48,097 nt of DNA from the NCBI GenBank assembly GCA_009602725.1, contig WELB01000083.1:139238-187334 (forward strand), read 5' to 3'. This DNA is from Spirogloea muscicola (lineage: Eukaryota; Streptophyta; Zygnematophyceae; Spirogloeales; Spirogloeaceae). Of the stretch, positions 21,301-32,030 are shown one piece after another. Under the pieces are notes generated by a model. The model had not been told where the DNA came from. It saw only the letters and a list, made by a program, of their open reading frames with translations, and searched no databases. Every line of letters begins with the position of its first letter. Position 1 is the first letter of the stretch. A program made the position numbers and the translations under genes.

Positions 21301-24300
21301 TTGAGAGCAACACACTCAGGGGCAACAATCCTAGGCAACAAGAGAAGAGCCTGCATTGTCAGTGGTCTACCAAGGATGGAGGTGAGGAGTCAGCCAAGTA
21401 GCGCGGGTCCAGCTTGCCAGCGCTGTTGAGCAGCACCAGGGATGTAACAAGCTGTGGATTGTCACCTGCTACCATGGCTGCTGTGTAGCCTGCCAGACAT
21501 GCAAAATACGCCCTGATGTAAAGATCTTCCAGCTCTCAGTGGCTGATATGCTGGAGTTGGTGACTGCTATGTTTGGGTTAGAAAGTCTCTGTTCTGGAAA
21601 GCCCAAGTCATCTGCATTGTTCCGTGCATGAGTTCATCAAAGCAATGGCAGCAGCGATATAACACTGAGCTCTCTTACAACAACGAGAAGCTTAGTGCTA
21701 GCATGTCACAGGGTCCGATTGCTCAGACCGGTACATCAAGAGCAGAGAGACTGATACCCTTGACCATGATGCCCTCTCCAGGAAACCTTAGGTTTCTATG
21801 TATACAATATTGGCAGCTACTGCAGCCTCTCATGAGCAACATCCTACCTCCTATGGAGTTGCCAGCCACAAGTGCAGGTTCCTTGATCACGAGCTCAATG
21901 AAGTCTCGCACAAAGTCGCTCCACACATACTGCGTATACTGCACATATGGTTTCTCAGATCGCCCAAAGCCGGGCATGGTCACAGCCCAGACACGGTTGC
22001 CCCGGCCCGCAAGTTCAGCGATGTTGCTCCTGTAATGCCCGAGGAATGCCCCAAAGCCATGCAACAGGAGTATCACTGGTCCCTCCGAGCCTGCGCACGT
22101 GTACTGACCAAGGAAGCATCTTGGTCAAAGTTCAGAACTATGAGTAAGTTGCGGCTTGGAAACTACTCTCCTTGTGAAGGTGCTCGTGATGATTTATGTA
22201 AATCTGCAACATCGATCGCATAAAGTAGAGTCCTGCATAACGGCTAAGTCCTTGAGGCAGACCTCAACCAGTGCACCCCGCCACCGCCAGTATCTCACAG
22301 CACTGCCAGGCCCTTGGCTGCCACTCAACCCTTGGCCACCCAAGCTCCTCTTAGCCAGCATGTGGTGCCACTGCAGCAAGCACCAATCAGGTTCCATTCT
22401 CATTTTCCATATTACCACGAGTGCCACAAGTCCTTATGTCCAGGTTGCTCACAGTCCTGCCCAGTACAGTTGGTCAAATGGACTCCAGTGCAGGTCTACT
22501 TCTTGGACTTGCGAGCTCTGGGGTTGATAAGTTCTAAGGCAATTTCTTTGCGCACTAGTGAGGCTGAAGACGGCCAGCAACGCATGGCTTGTGGGCACCT
22601 CACTGGCCTCCACCGTCCTGGCAGCTGCCAGAGCTGGCGTGGCGGCGAGAGGGCCTGGTGCAACTCTCCGCAGACTAGCCTGCGCCTCGAAGTGCACCCT
22701 GCGTCGGGATAAGGGGCCCCAGGCAAGTGCGGGGTTGAAAGTGGACGGGAACGCCGACATGTGGTGCCGCCGTCCCTTCCTGCTACTGCACATAGTACTC
22801 AGACTAAGCATGTTAAGTGCCCACAAATCTTCCGAGCAAGTAGCCCTCCAGGCTTGTGGGCTATCACATGGCACAATGACAGAGCTCCATGGATTATGCA
22901 ATCTTAGTGTACTGTGTACTCCAATGACCTTGCATGCATGACCACTACTCATGTAAATAACTCTAAAGCGGAAGCCAGAAACTCGTGCAGGGGTACCTTT
23001 CCTGCTCGCTACTAAGATACGAGCGTAGCCTGTGCAGAGAAACGTCAGCAGCATCAGCATCAGCCCCGCTGATGGCCCCATTGCCGCAGGCCTCTCGTGC
23101 GCTCTTTACTGCTTCAGCAGGACCCCGCCCCAAACTTTGTTGCGCTAGAGTGCCTGCTAGACGCCTCAGCTCCTCCAGAGAGGGCAACTGGCCTGTTGAC
23201 AGCCAATGCTGGCTGTAAGTCCTGGCCCTCATATCACCCTGGCAATCTAACACGTCATGAAAGCTGTCGTAGAGGTCATACCCTGGTGTTGAGCAACACT
23301 CAAACAATTTGCAATGTAGAAAGCAGGTCAGAGGACTCCGAAGGTGTCAAAAGAATTTCACCAGTTCATAATCACTTTATTCCATTGCAATAATTCTTCT
23401 GCTATGTACAACTCTCATGTGCTTCAATCTGAAGTCATTGTGCGCAACAATGCAGACCTGAGGCAAGTTCAGCTGGGAGGCCAGGTAGGCTGGCTGGTGG
23501 GTCCAGCGGCTGGCTTGCTTTCTGCCGCCTTCGCTCGTGATCCTTGAAGTTCTCGGGCTGGACTGAGCCCTCCTGCAAGAAGCCAGCAGACATCAGGAGA
23601 GGACATAAGGTAGCAAGGAGGCAACAGCGATTACTCAAACATATACTATGAATTTGCAAATTTACACAAGCTCACAATGTGTATGCTTGACGCAATATGG
23701 AGCTAATGTGCCGTTTCTTGAAATTCTTGAGTAACTCCATCAGCAAGTATGCTGGATCCGTGAGGAATTGAACACTGGTCTCTAGATAGCAGCTGGCGAA
23801 TGCACCGCGAGCCAGAGGGCGCACCTGCTCAGGGAAGAGCGGCGCCAACCACGTGTGCAGCGCGACGTCGTCGTGGCCCGCCAAGCGGGCCATGGCCGAT
23901 CGGACGCCGTCCAGCGCCGCCAGCCACGCATGCTCCACCTCCGCCTCCGTCATCACGTCCGTGGCTCCCAGCTGCGCCCTCGCCTCGCCCGCCGGCATAT
24001 CGTCAAGCATTGGCAGGATAGCCTAGGCACGACAGATTTGCTCGAAGAATCTGCTGGCACAGCAGATATGACCAGTGCCGGCTGCCTGCGCGGCGGACCT
24101 CGACGACGAGCGCCGGGAGGACGTCGGCGGCGCGCCCGCGCCGCACGAGCAGGTCGGAGCCGCGCGCCCGCAGGGACCGCCGGAGGTCAACCAGGGCGTC
24201 GTGCAGCGGCACCAGGAGCTCATGAGAGAGATCTGCGGAGGTGAACGCGGCGGAACCTGGCTGACGGTCTGCGGACCGCGGATGGCGGCGGCGGCCGCGG

Positions 24301-24601
24301 CTCTGCCGGCAGAGGCGGCGGTCGTCGCACCGGCGACGACGGCGGGGTCGAGGACGAAGACGGGCGCTAGGGCGGCGGCGGAGGCGGCGGCGGCGGCCAG
24401 GCCGGGGTGGTCGTCGACGCGCAGGTCGTGCTTGAACCATACCACGGCGCGCCGCGCCGCCGAAGGCGNGCCGCCGCCGCCGGCATCGCCGCCGGCATCG
24501 CCGCCGCCGCCGCCGCCGCCACGGCCGGCAGCTCGAGCTCGAGCTCGGATTCGAGCTCCCGGGCTTGCGGCTGTCCACGTGGCGGCCTGTCGCTGCTCCA
24601 C
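18306..24601 (-). CDS. Photolyase-like domain fused to alpha/beta hydrolase
   Basis: Chimeric protein of about 728 residues, matching the architecture of the plant photolyase/hydrolase fusion. Exons: 24601-24277, 24232-24099, 23971-23825, 23572-23458, 23192-22997, 22785-22599, 22370-22263, 22103-21848, 21489-21371, 21222-21106, 20940-20893, 20746-20636, 20290-20200, 18538-18306; all phases agree. The N-terminal photolyase alpha/beta domain starts at AVVWFKHDLRVDDHPGL. Only the beginning of the FAD-binding region follows (TFNPALAWGPLSRRRVHFEA). The hydrolase part has LLLHGFGAF (oxyanion), GNSIGG (Ser nucleophile), LQGKFDPLND (Asp) and AGHCPHDE (His), so its triad looks complete. About 55 acidic residues follow. 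The 5' end is uncertain: no in-frame ATG is seen before the conserved start, an N lies at 24469, and intron 1 would be only 44 nt. Substrates are unknown. Confidence 0.85.
19061..20003. mobile_element. Foldback (inverted duplicate) of a retrotransposon gag fragment inside an intron
   Basis: Two arms of roughly 450-470 bp, 19061-19511 and 19530-20003, are imperfect inverted copies separated by a loop of about 19 bp. The right arm on the plus strand can be read as a gag-like piece (IDFEDYIRRFHMLLVKCG, then GLPQHVAVMSQFDKTTFQPV, then KHYKPKHGFKPGGRSG). The left arm encodes the same on the minus strand. Each arm ends with its own small palindrome (TATGAGCCA...TGGCTCATA at about 19062-19098 and 19967-20003). 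The whole structure lies in the 1661-bp last intron of the photolyase/hydrolase gene. Both copies contain stops and frameshifts. Confidence 0.75.
24469..24469. other. Ambiguous base (N) in first exon of the photolyase/hydrolase gene
   Basis: Single N within a GCC-rich stretch just upstream of the conserved photolyase start. The initiator codon may be lost in a collapsed gap here. Confidence 0.6.
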
Positions 24602-24914
24602 GCTCGTTACTCGTCCGCGCGGCTGGTCAGCGCTTTGGTGTCGAAGTCAGCTCAGCGTCAGGGTCCGTCAGGGTCAGGCGAGCTGCCAATGGTGCTGACT
24701 TTTGAGCATGGTCAGAAGTGCTGATTCCTCAGGAGACCGGATCTCACGAGTGCCCTGCAGTTCAGGGCCGTCACTGCCGCCACGCACGGACGTTGCCGAG
24801 CAGCACTGTAAACTGACGGCCAGCCATTGTGATGCGCCTGGGCGCTCGGTCCGCTGCACTGCACCCACTAAACCCGCGAAAGCACTGGTCTGCCTGCTTC
24901 TGGCCTCTGTCCGC
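24602..24914. other. 5' flank of the photolyase/hydrolase gene
   Basis: No gene recognised. The left part should hold the promoter and leader of the minus-strand gene. In-frame stop codons lie upstream of 24601 on the minus strand (TGA at about 24650), so the coding region cannot simply extend further. The right part grades into retroelement sequence. Confidence 0.4.
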
Positions 24915-25400
24915 ACTCGGTTGTACGCTGATCACCCTCCAGGCGAAGACTTTGCGGCCCTGGCCATTCACGGGGCCTTCGGCAGTGGCTGGTTGGATCT
25001 CCTCCGGCAGCTTGCCCGGCAAGCCATCGAGCGGCGGCCGGGTCTGCCAGGCTTCAATGCTGCCGGCTCTCTCGCCCAGGTATTTTGCATGAGGCTGGCG
25101 GTCTCGCTCCAGTGCTCTCAGGCTCACGCGGTCCACACGCGTGCCGGCTGCGCTATGGCTGCTGCCTCAGGGTCTCGCCAGAGTGCCGCTTTTCCTGCTT
25201 CGAGTTATTCTGATTTGCTGTTGCTCACTCGTGGATACTGAGCATCCATCTGCATCTTTTAATGTCCTGGTGTGTAGTTTTTTCTTTCCGGCACCGTTTT
25301 GTGGCCTTTGTGGCCTTCAGATATTGTCCATTCTTTCTGGGCTGGCTTTGCTAGCCCCTCTGTTTCTATGGGCGAGCAATTTCTTTCTTTCTTGTTGATG
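24915..25400 (+). mobile_element. 3' end of a LINE-like element (C-terminal domain and tail)
   Basis: The open frame here ends at 25239-25241 with YSDLLLLTRGY. Upstream residues parallel the copy at the left edge of the window (AAGSLAQV and RLAVSLQ in both). The segment before this corresponds to the post-endonuclease region seen at 1080-1140 (FGSGWLDLLRQLARQ versus FGCLGPRFLTLLQN). After the stop comes the tail with the hairpin GGGCTGGCTTTGCTAGCCC (about 25337-25356) and the ATGGGCGAGC box. The copy is 5'-truncated, the usual outcome of target-primed reverse transcription. Confidence 0.6.
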
Positions 25401-25427
25401 AGGCTGGCCACGGATGCCGCATACGCA

Positions 25428-27350
25428 CTCATGGGAAGAGGAGGTTGGGGTGCAGGCTCCGGGTGCGACGTGTGCCCGGGAATGTGCCAAGGCGAAAAGT
25501 ATGGGGCTGAGGGAATCTCCCTGGCGTGTGCCAGTTGTGGACCATAAGGTCGTCCAAGACTCCACTACACGCCACAGCAGCCGCCCTGGCCGGCCATAGG
25601 CCATGAGGTAAGAGGGGATAAAGGCGGGGAAGTGATCACGCAGCTCCTCCATGATGGCCCTGCGCTCCACAGTGTTAAAGGCACTGGCTATGTCCAATCC
25701 AAAAATCATGTGTGACGGGTTGACATCAAGAGCCGCTCGGATCCCGTGGACGAGGGCCTGTGCTCTGCAGGACATGCCACCTTCAAACTGGTGGGGTGAA
25801 AAATGGCTGGACAGCTGGGACTTCAGCTCGCCGCACAAAGCCTTGGTCACCAGCCGCATGATGACTTCCGTGATGGCGATGGGCCTCACACCCCCTGACG
25901 GCTTGGCCAGGGCCCGCAGGTGGCTGGAGTTGAGAGCGTCGGCAATGCGAGGGGGAATGGTGGCTCTGGTGATGTGCCGGCAGGTGGAGAGGAGCAGGGA
26001 GAAGCTTCTCTCGTCTCCATTTTGGAAGAGGTTCCATAGGTGCTGGAAGAGCCATCCAGAAGGGCCTCCAGACACCATCCGGGGGGCTTTGGTGAGGGCC
26101 GTGCGGAGCGCCTCTGTTGAGAGTTCAAGAGGAGTGGGGAGCTCGCCAACCCAGGGCTCAAGAGGGTGCTGAGGCGGAGGATGCAGCTGGCGCAAGGTGG
26201 CCTCTGTGGCATCATTGTTTGCTGCCAAGGGGTCGGGGCAGAGGGCCTGAGCGGCTCGAGAGAGCTCTCCTGCTCTGCCAAAGCGTCTTGCACGCCCTAG
26301 GTTGCCAATCATGGACTGTCGAGAGGGCTGGTTGCGAGTGCCTCCACATGCACGCCATTCTGAGAGCACGACCCGAGCGGCTGCTGCACGCTGCTGGGCC
26401 AGCTCCTCCCACTTGCCGCTTGCAAAGCGAGCCAATCTGTCTTGAAGGCATTTGCGACCACCAACGTCAAAGGAGGGAAGAGGGCCAAGCACGAGCTTGG
26501 GAAAGAGCAGGTACAACGCCCAGGCTGCCTCGCGTCCAGAGGGTCAGCTTCCACGCGTGAGAGGATGGGCGTCAGCACCTTGCAGCACCCACGTCGTGCC
26601 CATTTAGGAATGTGGCGAAGGTTGTGAAGGCCGTCGAGGATGAGGAGGGGGAGGAGGTCCGCTGTGGCTGCCCAATGCCAGCTCTCGGAAGAGGGGGATG
26701 GTGGGGGACGGGCTGTGCCCGGCAGGTGCGACGTTGCTGCCAGCTCTTCTTGAACGGTTCCGGCAATGTCGGGCATGAGCTGCCAACCCTCTTCTGTTGT
26801 TGAAACCGCGCTGGCAGCCCTGACAGGGGACCCGCGTGCCTGGGGCCTCTCCGAGGCCAGTGTGAGCTGGGCGCTGTTGAGGAGAGCGGCCCTGCCGACG
26901 ACGATGGCATCCGGGGCGGCTTCCAGCTTGATGACATCTTTCCACAACACGCTAAGGCAGCGGCGGAGGTAGAGGTAACAGAGGAGGTAGAGGGAGCAAC
27001 AGTGGCGGCTCCGGAGCTGGCACTTGGGGATGAACTGGAGAGTGCAAGGGTGGAGCTGGGGGGGTAGAGGGTCGGAGCAGAGCCAACAGACTCCGAGGCC
27101 GCCAGGTGGGGGAGTCACTAGATCGTGGTGGGCTAACGACAATGCCAACTCGCGGGTCCATGTTTGGGGTCTCGGAGTCTGCATCCGAGGTGGCCGAGCT
27201 GGGTTGCGCAAGCAGCCGGGCTGGCTCGACAGGCGCAGACACTCCTATGCCAAGGAACGCGGGCTCCGGTGTCGAAGTCGATGTTGTGGTCCACGGGCGT
27301 GGGCACAGTCTGAGGGCTGCGACCTTCGCTCGCGGCGGCCTCTGCACTCG
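25428..27350 (-). pseudogene. Reverse transcriptase with N-terminal zinc finger, non-LTR type, broken
   Basis: In order on the minus strand: a proline-rich segment (27347-26952); a CCHH-type finger, C-x2-C-x12-H-x2-H, in CQGCQRGFNNRRGLAAHARH (about 26830-26770); a linker with IPKWARRGC and LTPILSRVEA; and a reverse-transcriptase domain in one frame (26516-25430). RT landmarks are KPSGGVRPIAI, the motif-A region FGLDIASAFNTVER and the motif-B region TGTRQGDSLSPILFALA. The next essential motif (the catalytic Asp pair, usually Y/F-x-DD) is missing because the frame runs into unrelated sequence at about 25430. At least two frame changes separate finger, linker and RT. The finger-RT order matches R2/NeSL-like elements, so it may belong to the same family as the tails, but that link is inferred. 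Confidence 0.75.
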
Positions 27351-27970
27351 CTAGAGCTGGGAGAAGAAGAAGTGCTCGCCCATAGAGAAGAGGGGCTGGC
27401 AAAGCCAGCCCAAAAAAGAATGAACAAATGGCCAAAGCCAAAGATTTGGGAGCCGGAAAAAGGACTACACCACAAAACACTTCAAATCACGTAGACGATG
27501 CAGAGGGAAGCTCAGTACCCACGAGCGAGCAACATCAGGTCTGAGTAGCTCGCTTCAGGGAAAGAGAAGTGCGCGCCCTTAGAGAAGAGGGACTGGCAAA
27601 GCCAGCCCTACAAAGAATGGACAATGTCCAAAGCCAAAGAAAGAGGAGCCGGAAAAAGGACTACACTACGGTACACTGCAAAACACGTTGACGATGCAGA
27701 GGGAAGCTCAGTACCCACGAGTGAGCAACATCAGGTCTGAGTAGCTCGCTGCAGAGGCACTCCGCCGAGACCCAGAGGCGGCGAGGGGAGAGGGGGAGGA
27801 GCTGGAGCCGGAGAAAGGAGCTGGAGGGGCCGCTGGACGATGGCGGAGAGGTGGCCCCTGACGCAGTGGCGGCCCTTGACGCGGCAGTCGTGCTGCGGAC
27901 ACGCGTCCCGTCTCCAGCTCACCCCAATGGAAATCCATCAACGGGCTCGTTAACCCCCCCCCCGGCAATT
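27351..27970 (-). mobile_element. LINE-like 3' ends on the minus strand, tail unit duplicated in tandem
   Basis: Read on the minus strand, an open frame ends at 27708-27710 with YSDLMLLTRGY, followed by the family tail and hairpin. The same coding end plus tail then appears again about 185 bp further on (coding end near 27520-27555, hairpin near 27395-27412). The two units share the terminal codons, the pyrimidine-rich leader and the box TATGGGCGAGC (the first reads AAGGGCGCGC). They are therefore head-to-tail copies of a roughly 185-bp unit spanning the last codons and tail. Left of them starts the broken reverse transcriptase on the same strand. Confidence 0.65.
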
Positions 27971-28092
27971 AGTCAGGCATTTAGCTGTCGGTCATTGCGA
28001 GGACGACGCTGATGGCTTGGCACTCAGAGACTTCCATTACCGCGGCCGAGCATCACCGCCCGCCAAGGCCAGCCAGCCAGCCCGCGGCGGCG

Positions 28093-31000
28093 ATGGCCAT
28101 GGCGGCAGCACTGGCGCCCGCGCCGCCTGCTCGCCCGCTGCCCCGCGGCCTCCTCGCCGCCCGCGGCCCGCTGGGCGCCTTGGCCGCGCCGCCGAGGCTA
28201 GCCATCGAACATCGCTCACAGAAGGTGCGGAACGAGCTGCACAAACGTCGCGACTGTGCTCGCGACGGCGGCCATCCCGGTGCTGCCATTTGCGCTGCAT
28301 GATGACGATGCTTGATACCGTACTTCCACTCATAGCCTCATGGATAGGTAGCTGTGCACGTCTGAAGCGCCACGACAGCGGCCTTGTCTGGGGCACACTT
28401 GCAACGGCCGGTCTTTTAATGGCAGCCTTGGTGTGCTCTAAGAGCCGGCCCGCACAGTAGTGTGTACAGCTCGAGACCGCTGACTGTACTTTCGGTGTTG
28501 CACGCTGGTGGCGCAGCAGATGCTTAGCTATTACCATCAAGATTGTGTCACAAGTCAGTCCGAGTCAATATGTGCGAAATGTTATTGTCGAGTAAGATGG
28601 TCAAGTAGCTGACTAGCTTTGCATGACGAGAAATAATGAAAGGGCCAAATAAGTCGTCAGCAGCCTAGTGCTAGCACTACTGGAGGTCGTTCCACTACAC
28701 TGGTATCCAGCCACTACCAAGGGCTACACTGACTCCCGGAAAATAGTATGAACGTACATAGTAAAATAATAATTTCTTCACAACGACCAAGGTCATGCAG
28801 AGCACTAATACATTGCGGTCTCCCTATGGCAGCGCGCGGCGTCGACGGTCATTGTGTGCCGAGCGGCAAAGGATGGAGCAGGCAAGGAGGACAAGGATAA
28901 GGAGTTGACTGGTCTCTTTCGATTCGTCACGGACAACCCATCTAGCAAGGGAGGCGTTTATCTCGATCAGACAGCTGCAGAGAGTGGCAATGTTGGCCAG
29001 ATGGTTGAGGTACTACAGTCAGAGTAGGAGCAGGATGTAGTAGTGATGCTTGCTGAGTGGCCTTTATGTCAAGGCTGGTCAGTCAATTGTTCAATCAATT
29101 CACATCTTACAGCAGATAGCAGAGTGATCCTCCGTGGTGCCTTACTGTTCCATAATTTGAAAATTATCAAATTGCCAAGCTTTGTGAAGGAGAAAGCTTA
29201 TCCTTAGATTAAATGCCTGTACGATGTTTCAGCGGATCAAGGACAAGGGTCGGGAGAAGGGCAGGACCGTGCAGGCTGGAAAGTTCTCTTGGTTTGTGAG
29301 GGAGTATGGTATGTGAGCAACTCCATGCTCAACACCAACCGTATATGAAGTGTATTTATGGATGGTGCTCAAGTACTGATCTTATGTCTGTTGACTGCGA
29401 AAAGCGTACATGTATCACTTGCTGCAAGTTGGAGTTGAGAGTCTTGAGAGGAGAATGTTGTGCAGAACTGATCTTATCATATTAACAGGCTATCTTTGAG
29501 GCTCGTGTATCAGGTGGGGCAATGGCGAAGCAGCCTGTCCTCTTCCTACACGGTTCACCCACCCAGGGTTACAGTTATCGTGCCGTCATGGAACAAGTAT
29601 GGGCCGCATATGTGTATTTATTATTGCTATCCCCTTCGCTCTATGTGCTTGTGACAATATTGCAAAACACAACACCCACATCAGATTCGCATCAGTGATG
29701 GTGACTAGGTGCTCGCAGCTACAGGCCAACTTAAGAATCTGATGTCTGGAACAGTGATGTTGAGCGCGCCTGCAGACTGGTTGTTGATAGCCTGTCAGTT
29801 GTAATCACTTGTCAGCTGGCAAAGAAGGGGTACAAGTGTTATGCTCCTGATTGGATCGGCTTTGGCTTCAGTGAGAAGCCGCAGCCCGGCTATGACTTCT
29901 CCTATACTGGTATCCAGTCAACCATCGCTTGAAACAGTGTCATTTCTTCTGAGGCGCATGTAGTAGACGTATAAAGCAGTTCCGTGTTGTGTGCGATTGA
30001 GAAGCTGGCATCAACGGCAGAACGACTGTAGCTAACTTAGCTGGGTCTGTCCTGTGTGGCTAAATCAGAACAGGGTTATCACGAGGAATTGGACAAGCTG
30101 ATTGGGCAACTGGGTATTAAGGACCCAGTCAATCTTGTTGTACAGGTCTGTTGTCTTTCTTGGACCAGGACTTGATGCTAGAGTTGTGATGATGTGAACA
30201 ATGATGTGACCAGATTGGTATGGCTTTCCTGCAAGGTTTGGTCCAGCACCCTATGAAAGTGAAGGAGAATACAAGTCGGTGCATCTCCCTCCTGAAGGCC
30301 CTTCGTCATGCCTCTCTTCTGTGAGCACAAGCAGATAGTACATTTTCTCACCAACTTGTGTGTTAGCAATGCAGGGTTTCATCCTTGGATCATACGGCTT
30401 GACCTGGGCCCTTAAGAATCAAGATCGAGTTGCAAAGCTTGGCATATTGAACACTCCCCTGACTCCATCTGCGTCTTTGCCTCCTGTCTTCTCGCAACTC
30501 CGGTGACTGGCTGAGAAAAACAGATGTATAATATATATTCCTGAACAAAATCATTGATGCTTGACTCCATGAGCACCAAAGTGGTTGCCAGATAGCCAGA
30601 ATGCAGAGTGGTCTGCAGTGGTACCACTATCAGCTGGTCTGAAACTCAAGTGGATTAAGTTATTACTTGCTTGCACGATTGCTTGGCAGGCTCCCATTTG
30701 TTGGCGAGTTCACCTCCCAAAACGCAATCTTGCCGGAGCGCTTCATTGAGAAAGGCAGCCCGTAATACTCACGTTTGACCTGCCCTTCTTTTAAGATGTT
30801 TTCTACCATCCCAGTCCAGCTTCACATAAGGAGCTGTCACCGTGCATATACTTTGCTTGCAATCATGCTTGCTGTATTCCCTCTATGTTGGCGAGCTTTG
30901 AATCTGAGGCTCGTCAGACACAGGTAGAAGTCAAATCAGTAGACTGCTTTCCACGTCTCCAAGGTTTCAAGGGTTGACTCGTAAACATTACCCTTGGGTG

Positions 31001-32030
31001 CAGCTACGTCTTGGAGAATGACGACGCTGATGTGTACAGGCTGCCATATCTGGACTCTAGTGACGCCGGCTTCTGTGAGCTTCCTGCCACCAAGCTTGCC
31101 CATTTGTGCTCATGGTTGCACACCTTGGTCATCTGCTGAAGTGTCACGTCTTACACTTCACACTTTTTACTCACTGTCCATATTTTCATTCTTGACTTTG
31201 TAGTGCAAGTCGTACGGTTGTACTGCTTATCTTCTTCACAGATGGTGCACTTTCTTATATTGCCATAATTCGCACACATGCAGCTCTTCTGGAGAGTGCC
31301 CGTAAAGCCCCAGTAAAGGATATGCAAAGTCGTATTCAGAAAGGTTTTGCAGCTGGCAGGTGCAAGTCTCGTCCTAGCCTACTGCCAGACATATGTGATC
31401 TCCGTACGTCGGAACTTACTAGAGTAGCATGCGGGTCATGTTACACATGAGACCAGGATCATTGAGAAGCCAAGAAAGTATCATCATGAGGGGACACGCT
31501 CTTTGACAAACCTGGTGTCTGGTGCTATTTCAGTTGGGACAAGCCAACAGTGGTTGCTTGGGGTGAGAAGGACAGGTATCTTCCCAAGTCCGAGGCCCTG
31601 GCTTTTGCGGAGAAAAACCCAAGTGTTGTCAAAGCCAGCATCTTGGAAGGTGCTGGTCACCTACCTCAAGAAGACTGGTGAGATACTTCAATGTGATAAA
31701 TGTACATCAGGTGTAGTTGGTTCATCCTGATATTAGAAGTGAGGCAACTAATTACATTGCTGCAGGCATTGTAGGTGGTGTCCCACCAGGGCTCTGCTGT
31801 CATCATGCTGTCATCTATTAGACAGCCTGAGAGGTTGCTAGCATTGCTGCAGTAGTCTTGGGGTTTGTGATTGTCATTGTCGGCCAACTGAGATGTGTTC
31901 CGCTGTTCAGCGCTTCTTGGAAAGGCTGCATGCTCTCACACACTTTACTGTGGGCGCCCTGCGCAGGCCTGAGAAGGTGGTGGAGCAGCTAGTGAGTCTC
32001 TTTGGGCAAGGCAGGCGGGGCTGGTGGTGA
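28093..32030 (+). CDS. Plastid-type alpha/beta-hydrolase-fold protein, nucleophile serine missing
   Basis: Predicted 401 residues. Exons: 28093-28224, 28833-29009, 29233-29295, 29489-29596, 29816-29909, 30069-30145, 30375-30502, 30690-30761, 31004-31074, 31284-31359, 31534-31677, 31967-32030; phases agree. The first ~44 residues (Ala/Pro/Arg-rich) look like a plastid transit peptide. Core motifs: VLFLHGSPTQGYSYR, APDWIGFGFSEKPQPGY, NTPLTPSASLP, VVAWGEKDRYLP (Asp346) and EGAGHLPQED (His375). The nucleophile elbow reads VVQGFILG, placing Ile220 where serine is expected. To my recollection the plant relatives (At4g12830-like) also lack it, so hydrolase activity is doubtful. The end of exon 3 was chosen at 29295 because the alternative strong donor (29308/29309) breaks the frame. 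Confidence 0.85.

Noticed and set aside
29296-29308. Alternative donor (TATG|GTATGT) at the end of exon 3 of the hydrolase-fold gene
   Set aside because: A good donor sequence, but it leaves the next exon in a frame with an immediate stop.
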